Both the position numbers and the translations under genes were made by a program. Positions 13,477 through 22,000 of a DNA stretch of 27,411 bases are shown here, piece by piece. Each line of letters opens with the position of its first letter. Position 1 is the first letter of the stretch. Under the pieces are notes generated by a model. It worked only from the letters and a program-made list of their open reading frames with translations. It made no database searches and was not told the DNA's origin. This DNA is from a virus: positions 1 to 27,411 of IMG/VR virus record IMGVR_UViG_3300042396_000149; one strand, given 5' to 3'.

Positions 13477-13906
13477 AATTAAGAAGTTAGACCCAAAAGT
13501 AATTCTACCTGCTTACGAAACAGCAGGCGCAGCGGCTGTGGATTTACGCGCTAACATCAATAAGGCAATCAAACTTGATCTTGGCGAAACAGCATTGATT
13601 CCTACAGGAATTGCCATCAACATCAATGACGATAAAGTGGCAGCGGTAATCTTACCTCGCAGCGGTCTTGGGCACAATCACGGGATTAAACTTGGCAATT
13701 CTGTTGGCTTAATTGATAGTGACTACACGGGAGAGCTCAAAGTGTCAGTAAAGAATACAGGTACTGGTGTGTACAAGATTAATCCACAAGATCGCATTGC
13801 TCAAATGAAATTTATTCCAATAGTGCGAGCAGAGTTTATTGAAGTGGAGGAATTTAGCGCAGTGACTGAGCGTGGTGCAGGTGGCTTTGGGAGTACAGGC
13901 AAATGA
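13466..13906 (+). CDS. dut: dUTP diphosphatase
   Basis: Trimeric-type dUTPase (146 aa) hydrolysing dUTP to dUMP and diphosphate, protecting phage DNA from uracil and feeding dTMP synthesis. All five motifs are present: [10 protein letters not shown] (20-29), [10 protein letters not shown] (64-73), [15 protein letters not shown] (77-91), DRIAQMKF (109-116), and [11 protein letters not shown] (136-146), which supplies the Arg and Phe of the mobile lid. Length is normal. It follows the NrdJb-like and a tiny gene and overlaps the next by ATGA. Confidence 0.97.
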   Translation: MKIEIKKLDPKVILPAYETAGAAAVDLRANINKAIKLDLGETALIPTGIAININDDKVAAVILPRSGLGHNHGIKLGNSVGLIDSDYTGELKVSVKNTGTGVYKINPQDRIAQMKFIPIVRAEFIEVEEFSAVTERGAGGFGSTGK

Positions 13907-14094
13907 ACACAAAAGAAAAATTTATAAAAGATATGCTCTCAATTAAAAATAGTTTGGATTGCGATGAAATCAATGGACTCATATCTCAAGGCTCTTGGTG
14001 GATTTTAGATACAATAATTGATGAGTTAATTGACGATGCGGATAAACACGCAGAAGGTATTGAATTACATTTTGAAATTTTACGGAGAGAATAA
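13903..14094 (+). CDS. Small acidic hypothetical protein (63 aa)
   Basis: Acidic, helical ([20 protein letters not shown]). ATGA overlap with dut; its stop directly abuts the next ATG. No family recognised. Confidence 0.6.
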   Translation: MNTKEKFIKDMLSIKNSLDCDEINGLISQGSWWILDTIIDELIDDADKHAEGIELHFEILRRE

Positions 14095-14295
14095 ATGATC
14101 GCAACAACAGCTTATATTTTAATTATCGCTGTAACAACTCACGGTGAGCTTACACAATCAACAATTGAATTTGCAGATAAGGCATCATGCGAATCAGCGG
14201 CAGTTAGACAGGATTTTGCGTTTAAAAATTTGCAGTTTGCAGGTAGATGGAATTTAACCTGCCACCCATATCAAATTACTGGAGAGAAGAAATGA
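14095..14295 (+). CDS. Putative exported small protein with two cysteines (66 aa)
   Basis: Hydrophobic start (MIATTAYILIIAVTTHGELT), then a soluble part with two Cys about 25 residues apart (KASCESAAVRQDF and WNLTCHP). Layout and several positions (Thr-Gln after a Gly, Cys-x-x-Ala, then a Phe and Ala) recall the protein of 10640-10888. GGAGA precedes the ATG. Unknown function, possibly periplasmic. Confidence 0.6.
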   Translation: MIATTAYILIIAVTTHGELTQSTIEFADKASCESAAVRQDFAFKNLQFAGRWNLTCHPYQITGEKK

Positions 14296-14342
14296 AAGTA
14301 ACCCTAGTGCAAAGCAAATTGGTATCTGGATCGCTTAATTAA
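14292..14342 (+). CDS. Possible micro-ORF (16 aa)
   Basis: MKVTLVQSKLVSGSLN, started by ATGA overlap with the previous gene and GGAGAG upstream. Too short to judge by composition; it may be a real leader peptide or chance. Confidence 0.22.
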   Translation: MKVTLVQSKLVSGSLN

Positions 14343-14357
14343 GTTTGAGAATTTTTA

Positions 14358-14516
14358 ATGAATGAATGGATAGCAAAATATCATCCAGAAACGACCATAT
14401 TAACGCTTAACAAGGAGCAATGCGCCAAGTACATGGATTTGTTAAAATGGCTTGCTGATAATCCAATGGATCCTGTCAGCGTAAGCAATTTAGTTCTAAG
14501 CAGGCGAGAGAGATGA
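14358..14516 (+). CDS. Small hypothetical protein (52 aa)
   Basis: MNEWIAKYHPETTILTLNKE with a helical middle (CAKYMDLLKWLADN). Its stop overlaps the next start as ATGA. No strong Shine-Dalgarno. Unknown. Confidence 0.5.
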   Translation: MNEWIAKYHPETTILTLNKEQCAKYMDLLKWLADNPMDPVSVSNLVLSRRER

Positions 14517-14638
14517 AACCAAAAATTAAAAAGGTAGGCAATTATTGGTTTTGCTATACCGATTTTTCAAGAGTTGCTTCTGGCATTACACCAGAGGCAG
14601 CCTATAACAAATGGATGGAATTAAATTATTATGATTAG
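14513..14638 (+). CDS. Small hypothetical protein (41 aa)
   Basis: KPKIKKVGNYWFCYTDFSRV and a short helix (TPEAAYNKWMELN). This resembles small phage proteins with a beta-hairpin plus helix (N-x-W-x-C...G.T..EAY..W), but I cannot name a family. ATGA overlap at the start; it overlaps the glycosyltransferase start by 8 nt. Confidence 0.5.
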   Translation: MKPKIKKVGNYWFCYTDFSRVASGITPEAAYNKWMELNYYD

Positions 14639-16160
14639 ACCAATTTTTTTTGTTAATGTTGATATTGGCAAAGGTTTGGCAGGAATTGAATCATCTGCCA
14701 TGCTTAGATCAGTTATGTTTAATGATTATTTAAACATAAATGCAATTTATTTAACCAATTATTATAATTCTCAACTTCATAAAAACAAAAAGCAATATCA
14801 AAATTCTGGACGCATGAGTTCGTCAATGAAAGTGTTTAACATGTATGATTTCTTTCAAGAAATTACTCATATTGAATATGAAGGTAAAAAAGTTTTGCCA
14901 GAAATTTTAGCAGCGCATAGAAAAGTAGCTGTGTCAGACTCTAAAGACATGAGATTTTTTACAAAAGACGGAGATTTTTATGCGTATTGTAAGTGCAATG
15001 ATGATGGTGCTATTGAACATGTAAATTATTTTGAAGATAATCAAATTGTTCGACGTGAAGTTTTTGACTGTCGTGGTTTTTTAAGTCGATCTGAATTGTT
15101 TTCATTTGCATCTGATGGATCAAAGATAACAAACGAAATTTATTATCGCCAGGATGGAACTGTTGCGCTTCACAAGCGTTGTTTAATTTCTGAATCTGAT
15201 ATTTCTATTCAGTCAATTTACTTGACGGATAAACATGGTCACATTATTACAAGATTTTTATCCGACGAAGACATGCTTTATTTTTGGGTTGATGCGCTTG
15301 TTAAAACGCATAGCAACGCTATTTTTATTGGTGATAGAAACAAAGAATATTATGACGCAATAAAAAAAGCAAATGGTGAAGACATTAAGATTATTCCAAT
15401 TATTCATAGTGTTCATACTTGCGATGGTAAAAACATCATGGAAGCTGAAACGAATCATTTCTTTAGGCCAGTGTTAGATGATCCGGCAAATCAAGATGCC
15501 ATCATTGTCTTTACAGATGAACAACGTCAAGATATAGCTTCACGATATGGCAACGCTAATTATCACATTATTCCACACTCGCATTCTCCAGTAGAATATA
15601 ACACGCCATTTGCAGAACGTAAGCGCATGAAGGTTGTCTACTTAGCTCGCTACTCATCTGAAAAAAATCACAAATATGCGTTAGAAATATTTAAAAAAGT
15701 TCTTGAAACTTTACCTGATGCAGAGCTTCATTTATATGGATTTGGTGACGAAAAAGATTTTATTAACACTTTTGTTAAAGATAATAATTTATCAAACAAT
15801 GTATTTGTTAATCCATTTGAATCAGATGTTAACAAAATTTATCAAGAATCAGTGTTGTCAATATTGACTAGCACATGTGAAGCATTTTGTTTGAGTGTCA
15901 TGGAAAGTTTATTTAATGGATGCCCAGTTATTGCACTCGATATTAAATACGGTCCGTCAGCAATGATACAAGACGGTAAAAGTGGGTTTTTAATTGAACA
16001 CGATGATAATTTTGAGGATAACTTTGCAAATAAAATAATTGAAGTTCTAGCCAATGATAAACTTAATGAGTCGCTTATTGATTATGCTGCAACATCAATG
16101 GACGCATACACCCATAGTGCTGTTGCACAACGATGGCAAAAACTAATTAAATCATTTTAA
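14631..16160 (+). CDS. GT-B glycosyltransferase of the TagE/GtfA type
   Basis: A 509-residue retaining-type glycosyltransferase. The N-terminal lobe has the LAGIESSAMLRS helix (17-28), then an inserted beta-repeat domain (about 105-210) with DGxxxxY/xDxxG repeats (YYRQDGTVAL, DCRGFLSRSELF), the DUF1975-like add-on typical of GtfA and TagE. HSVHT (259-263), the donor lysine/arginine site YLARYSSEKNH (337-347), the E-x7-E pair E417/E425 (EAFCLSVME) and YGPSAMIQDG (440-449) are also as in that group. GtfA O-glycosylates serine-rich-repeat proteins; TagE glucosylates teichoic acid. It is the last gene of the rightward operon, convergent with a late operon holding a serine-rich-repeat protein. The acceptor is inferred. 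Confidence 0.88.
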   Translation: MIRPIFFVNVDIGKGLAGIESSAMLRSVMFNDYLNINAIYLTNYYNSQLHKNKKQYQNSGRMSSSMKVFNMYDFFQEITHIEYEGKKVLPEILAAHRKVAVSDSKDMRFFTKDGDFYAYCKCNDDGAIEHVNYFEDNQIVRREVFDCRGFLSRSELFSFASDGSKITNEIYYRQDGTVALHKRCLISESDISIQSIYLTDKHGHIITRFLSDEDMLYFWVDALVKTHSNAIFIGDRNKEYYDAIKKANGEDIKIIPIIHSVHTCDGKNIMEAETNHFFRPVLDDPANQDAIIVFTDEQRQDIASRYGNANYHIIPHSHSPVEYNTPFAERKRMKVVYLARYSSEKNHKYALEIFKKVLETLPDAELHLYGFGDEKDFINTFVKDNNLSNNVFVNPFESDVNKIYQESVLSILTSTCEAFCLSVMESLFNGCPVIALDIKYGPSAMIQDGKSGFLIEHDDNFEDNFANKIIEVLANDKLNESLIDYAATSMDAYTHSAVAQRWQKLIKSF

Positions 16161-16167
16161 ATAAATA

Positions 16168-16191
16168 AGCCGCTTTTCAGCGGCTTTTTTT
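16168..16191 (+). terminator. Rho-independent terminator between convergent operons
   Basis: AGCCGC (16168-16173), loop TTTTCA, GCGGCT (16180-16185), then a seven-T run. It ends the rightward operon just after the glycosyltransferase. The late operon ends at 16190, inside the T-run; on that strand the stem is followed by TTATTTATT, so it may serve both. Confidence 0.88.
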
Positions 16192-17860
16192 ATTCTTCTT
16201 CGTCGTATGCATCTTGTGCGCTTTGCAGTTGATACATCATATTGTTTAAATACTTTTGATCTATTCCAGCCGCATCTAATGCATTTTTATAAGCATTCAA
16301 TCCTTTTTCACCATACCGTGCAGCTTTTCCAGTTGCAACCGCAGCTTCACCAACAAGTCTTGGCGATGATAACATTAAGTCTGCTATTGTTAATGGTACA
16401 CCACCAGCTAAATATGCGCCTACAGATGTTGCTCCTGCTCTAGCAAGACCTCTTGGAGCATAAGGAGATAACGCTTGACCTGATAGCATGGGCAGTACGT
16501 TTTCTGCGCCATACGGCTCAAGTTCTCGCAATTTATCCATGCGTAATCCATACGAAGTATTAACGTTGTTGCGTGTTAATCCTTGCGCCTTGGTTAATTG
16601 TGTTTCATCTTTTGTATTAGGTTTTAGATTAAATGTTTTTTCAATGTCATCGGCTTCTCTGATTCTGCGTGCTTGATCGCGCATAAGTCCTGCATACGAA
16701 TTAGACTGTTTTGATATTTCATCTTTAATAGCGTTTGATACGTTTGATGCCATCATAGTGGATGGATCTCTTGGATTGTTCCAATCTCCAAGCTCATGAA
16801 TACCTTGTTTTAATGCATCAAAACCTGCTACATTTCTAAAATCTTTTCCACGAGGAACGCCTAGCAATCTCTGCATTGCTGTTGGCTGTTGCTCATCTTT
16901 CCAACGCTGCATTGCATCCATAATAGCATTGCGTTGCGTTTGTAAATTAGGATTCTTATCAAATCCATCATATTTTTTCATATTTAATGCACCACGCGCA
17001 GCTTGTTCAACAGGAACAAAATCAAGTGGATTATATCGATTAAATAAACGCTGTAATGATTCATTTTGGCGAATATCTTGCATCCCAGCCTGGTAATCTT
17101 TTGATGTCTTACCTCGCATATTTTTAAGAGATTGTTCCAAAATATCAACCGGCTCAGTAAGCGACGTGCCTTCTTCTTTGCGCATGTGTCGCATTAATGC
17201 ATCTAATGGATCGCCACCACCATAACCAGCTTGGTATGCCTCGCGAATAGGCACATCACCTACACCGGTGTGCGTTCCTAATGCTGATGCAGTTAAATTG
17301 CTAATAGGCTCTTTTAGTTTTCCTACCGCTGCAAATGGTGCAACACTTGGATCTAAATTGGACAATGCGCTTAATGCTTTATTTTTTGTAAGCAGGCGTG
17401 CTGGTTGAATAAATGTTGCTAAATCCGCAGCGACTCTTGCAGGATGCGTAGCCAATGTTTTCTTAAAATTATCCATGCTGCCATATTCATCGGTTATTGC
17501 TTGAAATACGGCTTGCAGTTTTTCAGGATTTTTAGCAGTTTCTGGATTGAGTTTATACATCACATCAATCACCGACTGTGGCAATGCCTTTTGAATTGCA
17601 GCGTTGCCTAAATCTAATGCGGCTTGTGCTGATTCAATTGGATGCAACAATGGTTCAATAGATGATTTTGCAACATCTACTACATCCATAGGTAAATTTC
17701 CTAACGCCTCTCCTGGAACATCAGACCATTTACGATTTTGGTCTTTTTCCATTTCGCCTTTTAGCTTATCAACTTTTTCATAAATCTTTAATGATAGTCC
17801 TTTATCGCCAAGATTATATGCTTCTTCAGCATCGTTAACTAAATCATCAATTTGACTCAT
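16190..17860 (-). CDS. Putative internal virion/ejection-type protein (556 aa)
   Basis: Last gene of the late operon. The N-terminus is acidic and helical (DDLVNDAEEAYNLGDKGLSL), the middle is long and mostly helical (LFNRYNPLDFVPVEQAARGA), and the C-terminal ~110 residues contain a Gly/Ala-rich hydrophobic stretch (ARAGATSVGAYLAGGVPLTI) followed by SSPRLVGEAAVATGKAARYG. This combination is often seen in podovirus internal or ejection proteins that cross the envelope. GGAGG lies 9 nt before the ATG. No named family; function by position and composition. Confidence 0.5.
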   Translation of the reverse strand: MSQIDDLVNDAEEAYNLGDKGLSLKIYEKVDKLKGEMEKDQNRKWSDVPGEALGNLPMDVVDVAKSSIEPLLHPIESAQAALDLGNAAIQKALPQSVIDVMYKLNPETAKNPEKLQAVFQAITDEYGSMDNFKKTLATHPARVAADLATFIQPARLLTKNKALSALSNLDPSVAPFAAVGKLKEPISNLTASALGTHTGVGDVPIREAYQAGYGGGDPLDALMRHMRKEEGTSLTEPVDILEQSLKNMRGKTSKDYQAGMQDIRQNESLQRLFNRYNPLDFVPVEQAARGALNMKKYDGFDKNPNLQTQRNAIMDAMQRWKDEQQPTAMQRLLGVPRGKDFRNVAGFDALKQGIHELGDWNNPRDPSTMMASNVSNAIKDEISKQSNSYAGLMRDQARRIREADDIEKTFNLKPNTKDETQLTKAQGLTRNNVNTSYGLRMDKLRELEPYGAENVLPMLSGQALSPYAPRGLARAGATSVGAYLAGGVPLTIADLMLSSPRLVGEAAVATGKAARYGEKGLNAYKNALDAAGIDQKYLNNMMYQLQSAQDAYDEEE

Positions 17861-17862
17861 AG

Positions 17863-19026
17863 TTAATTACCTCCGTGCAATTTTCTTAACTGCTCAAGAC
17901 GATCATTTGGATTTGTTGTATTTGATTCTTTTTTATTTAACGAATTTGATTGATACGATCTTAAACGTGGTTTATAACCAGAATCTTCGCCAAAACCTGA
18001 GTTTCGTTCTTCTTCAATTCTAAGAATATTAGTTTTTAAATTTTCTAAATTAGTAATAATCTTTTTAGGATCATCTGTTGCAATTGGAATTGATGGTGCA
18101 AGATTTTTTTCTTCTGCTAAAGGAACTGCTGCACCTGCTAAATCATGACGTTTTAATGATGCAATCGAACCAACTTTATTTCTTGGATCATTACCTTCTG
18201 GATCAAATCGTTGAATTGCTGCTGTTGGTGCGTAATTTTTCATACCAAATGCTTCAGGATTTTTCTTTACTGCTTCAATTGCTGCATCAATTTCTCTTAT
18301 TGTTGCAAAGTTTCCATTTTGAGCATTTACTTGTGTAGCCGGAACTTGTTGCAATTTTTCAGGTTTTTCCAATGAACTTGCAGGAGGTAAACCATATGAT
18401 GACGATTGAGGAACAAGCACTTGCTGACCATCTTTAACAACTGCAACAGGTGTTTCTGGACGTTGAGGATTGCGTGTGCTTGTTAAATATTCACGCATTC
18501 TTTCTTGTTTTTCTGGCGATGCACCTGCTATTGCATCTGCAAATAATTCAGCTTGAGATTTTTTTGGAGCAACATTATAACGCGCAAGCATAGATCCTAA
18601 ACTTTTCTCGTCTGCGCCATACAGCTCTGCAATGGCTTGACGTGAAGCCAACTGCTTTGCGATGTTCTCATTGTGTTGCTTACGCTCTGACGCACGACTT
18701 TCTGCCATCGCATTAGCAACATTCATCAATGGCTCACCAAAACCTTTTGTGGTAGATGGTGCTGCAAGAGCCGCTGCCAGCTTAAAGTACATCTCTGACT
18801 TGTCTTCGGGTTGCTGATTGGTAAGATTTTTTTCAAGCGCATCACGAAGTAATGCACGTTGCGCCTCAGCAGTTTTGCGTGCTTCACTATATTGAGCGAA
18901 CAATTGTTTTTGCATATCAGGATTAAGTGAATAATTTGATGCCAAATCTTGAATCGTCGGCTGTTTATCCTCCATATCGATGTCGTTGACACCATAGTTT
19001 TCTGCTAAATCTTCAATATTTGCCAT
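17863..19026 (-). CDS. Hypothetical virion-associated protein with HTH-like repeats (387 aa)
   Basis: Two tandem copies of a short motif open the protein: NIEDLAENYGVND (3-15) and TIQDLASNYSLNPD (24-37). Related copies occur in the upstream 1842-aa protein ([20 protein letters not shown]). Next a long helical, Gln/Glu/Ala-rich region (QYSEARKTAEAQRALLRDAL), then a Pro/Ser-rich disordered middle and a polar C-terminus. Start and the upstream stop overlap as TAATG. Probably a structural or assembly protein given its place in the operon; no family recognised. Confidence 0.5.
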   Translation of the reverse strand: MANIEDLAENYGVNDIDMEDKQPTIQDLASNYSLNPDMQKQLFAQYSEARKTAEAQRALLRDALEKNLTNQQPEDKSEMYFKLAAALAAPSTTKGFGEPLMNVANAMAESRASERKQHNENIAKQLASRQAIAELYGADEKSLGSMLARYNVAPKKSQAELFADAIAGASPEKQERMREYLTSTRNPQRPETPVAVVKDGQQVLVPQSSSYGLPPASSLEKPEKLQQVPATQVNAQNGNFATIREIDAAIEAVKKNPEAFGMKNYAPTAAIQRFDPEGNDPRNKVGSIASLKRHDLAGAAVPLAEEKNLAPSIPIATDDPKKIITNLENLKTNILRIEEERNSGFGEDSGYKPRLRSYQSNSLNKKESNTTNPNDRLEQLRKLHGGN

Positions 19027-22000
19027 TAAATTTCTCCACCGTATTTTTTATATAATCTGTCAATTTCTTTGCTAACTGCGCCACCTTTTGCTAAATCACT
19101 CATCATTGGCTCTCCGCCTGAATCTCCCCATGAGCTAAAATCAAACATACCGCCTAAGTTATCATACCATGATGATCCACCACCAACATCTGAACCAAAA
19201 TCAAACATACTACCTAAACTTCCCCATAAAGAAGAATCACTTGGTAAATCGTAGGTGCCATCAGGATATTGTCCGGATTGCAGTGGGTATCCATTAGAAT
19301 CGTATCCTGGAATATGGTATTGACCAAAAGTATTGTTTTTAACAAGCGCACCAGATGTATCGTAGTGAACATTAGCTGGAAGTGGATTATTGGTATCAAA
19401 TGTAGATGATACGCTGCCATATAAATCATCTAACCCTTGTGAAATTTTATCAAAGAAACTTGTATCGCTTCCAGATCCACCAGTTGACCCAAAATTATTA
19501 TTTCCACTGGCTAATGGATAATAAATTGATCCCGTAAAGTCTTCAGGCAATTGTTCTTGATCATTAGTAAAGAAAGCACCAATTGATCCAACTGTGCCTT
19601 CAATACTGCCAATTAGATCATTATAGGTATCGGCAACATGTGATCCTATTGTATCAAAGAAATTGGTTGGTAGACTGTCCCGATTAAGTGTAATTGTTTC
19701 ACCTATTGCATTGCCTTGAGAGTCAATTGGTGTAGCTGTAATAGGACCAGTATCATTTAAATTAACGGCAATTGAATGTGCATTGATGCCTAAATCTTGA
19801 TTCCAAATATTGCTAACCTTTATTGAATCGTATGGACCAAGTCCACCAGTAAAAGATGATGCGCCAAGAACGCCAAGTGTTTGTAATAATTTTGCGGTTA
19901 TTGGATTTGCTGCTGCCCAGTGATTGTAATCATTATATTCGTTTGCTAATGCATCATCGTAATTTGTACCATTTAGTAAAGATTTAATTTCAGCAACTAA
20001 TGGAATACCAAGTTTTAATGGAACTACACCTTCTGCTAATGCATCAATTCCTGCATTAGTTGTTGGGAATAATTCTGAGCCAATCATTTTTCCATCTTGT
20101 AATGATCCGTTCATTTCAGCTTTATTAACTGCTTCATTAAATTGTTTTATAGAATTAGCATTATCTTTTGCAAAATTAACTGCTTTTGTTAATGCAGTAT
20201 CCCCAAGATTATTATCTTTAGCGTATTTTTGAATTGCATCAGGATTATTTATGTTATTTGTAATAACATCAGCAAATTTTTCAGTAACCGCATCAGTTGT
20301 TGGAACTTTAATAACTGCAAATGGCTCTGTTCCACCGCCAATAGGATTTCCACTTGAATCTTTAAATGGACCTAATGTTAAGCCTTCTCCTCCTACTGTA
20401 AACAAATGACCAGAGTTAAGTACATTTGATGCATTATTGTTTGTTAATGCTTTCGTATCACCATTAGACCAATCTTTCAAAAAGTCTGGCACTAATGAGC
20501 TAATATCAATTGACGCATCTTTTGAATAAACATTGCGTGCAAAATCCAACGGATTCATTGGTGCCTGTCCTTGAATTACATTGCCCAAAGAATCTAAAAC
20601 ATAAGCTGGGCCTGGCATAATCATTTTGGCAAAATCACCAAGTGAACTCAGTAATGTTTGCTCTGTAAAATCCTTTAATTTTTCTTTTGGAATTGTAATA
20701 AACTCAATAGCAATTTCTTTAGCTTTTTCTGGTGTAATAGGATTTGGCTTATCTTTTGTTTGTTCAACAATTTTATTTGCTAGAGTTGCCGCCTCCGCAA
20801 TTTGCTTTACTGCATCAACTGTTTGTGGCTGTGTTGTTGGTTGCGTAATTGGTGTTGTGCTTGTTAATCCACCAGAAGTATTTGGCACAACCGTGCTTGA
20901 TGTTGTGTTTCCCGTAGATCCTGTAGAACCACTTGAACCCGTAGAACCAGTTGCAATTCCACCAGTTAACCCAGATGCTGCATTAGCCGCATCAGATTTC
21001 ATTTTAGCCGTAAGAATAGTATTGTTAATTTTTATACGCAGTGCATCGGCTAATTCTGGAATATGATAAAACTCACGTTGTGTATCAACAGGATTTTTTG
21101 CCATATAATCGTTAAATTCTGCATCTCTCTCAGGTGAATTCCATTTTATTGCACCTTTTATTGCATTTTCACTTACGTTGTAATGTTTAGCTAATTCACT
21201 AATAGTTGGAATCGTATCCGTAGGTAAATCTGTTGTTTTAATAGTATCCATCAAAGAATAAAGATGATTTAATGCTTTTTGCGATTTTTCATTAAATAAA
21301 AGATTTGGATCTCTTGCCGCCATATAATCTGTAGCATCTTCAGGACTCCATCCTTTTGTTGCCATTAACTGTGCTACTTTTACAACATTAATAGGAATGT
21401 TATATTTGGCAGCAATATTTTCAATCGTTGGATTTGCTAAAGCAGCCGCATCTAATACCTCTTGTTTTGCTATTGCTAATGAAGTTGATGTGCTTGCAGA
21501 TGCATACGCTGAGGCTGAAGCACTAGCGGCTTTTGCAGCATTAGCAGAATTTGCTGATGCGGCTGATGCGGCTTTACTTACTGATGTAGATGCACTTAAA
21601 GAATTGGCTTTTTCGGTGCTTAATGATTTAAGTTCACTTAATGATGTGGATTTGCTTAATGAATTTACCGTGCTTACAGATTTCGCTGCGCTTATAGATG
21701 CTACGGTACTTGCTGATTTTACTTCCCAAGTAGAATGTGAATGTGACGTTGCTAGAACTTTTTCTGCACTTAAAGAATTAGCTTTTTCTACGCTTGCAGA
21801 TTTTGCATTAAAATCTAATACAGATTTGCTTAATGAATTTACGGTACTAATAGACTTTGATGCGCTTATAGAATTAGCGATACTATTTGATTTAACCTCA
21901 CTTAATGATTTAAATCGCTCTGCACTTAAAGATTTTACTTCGTTTACGGAATTTGCTTTGCTTTGAGAATTAACCTCGCTCACAGATTTTGATGCGCTTA

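Noticed and set aside
14631-16160. DNA base glucosyltransferase
   Set aside because: No hydroxymethylase or modified-base pathway genes in the window and motifs are of TagE/GtfA type.
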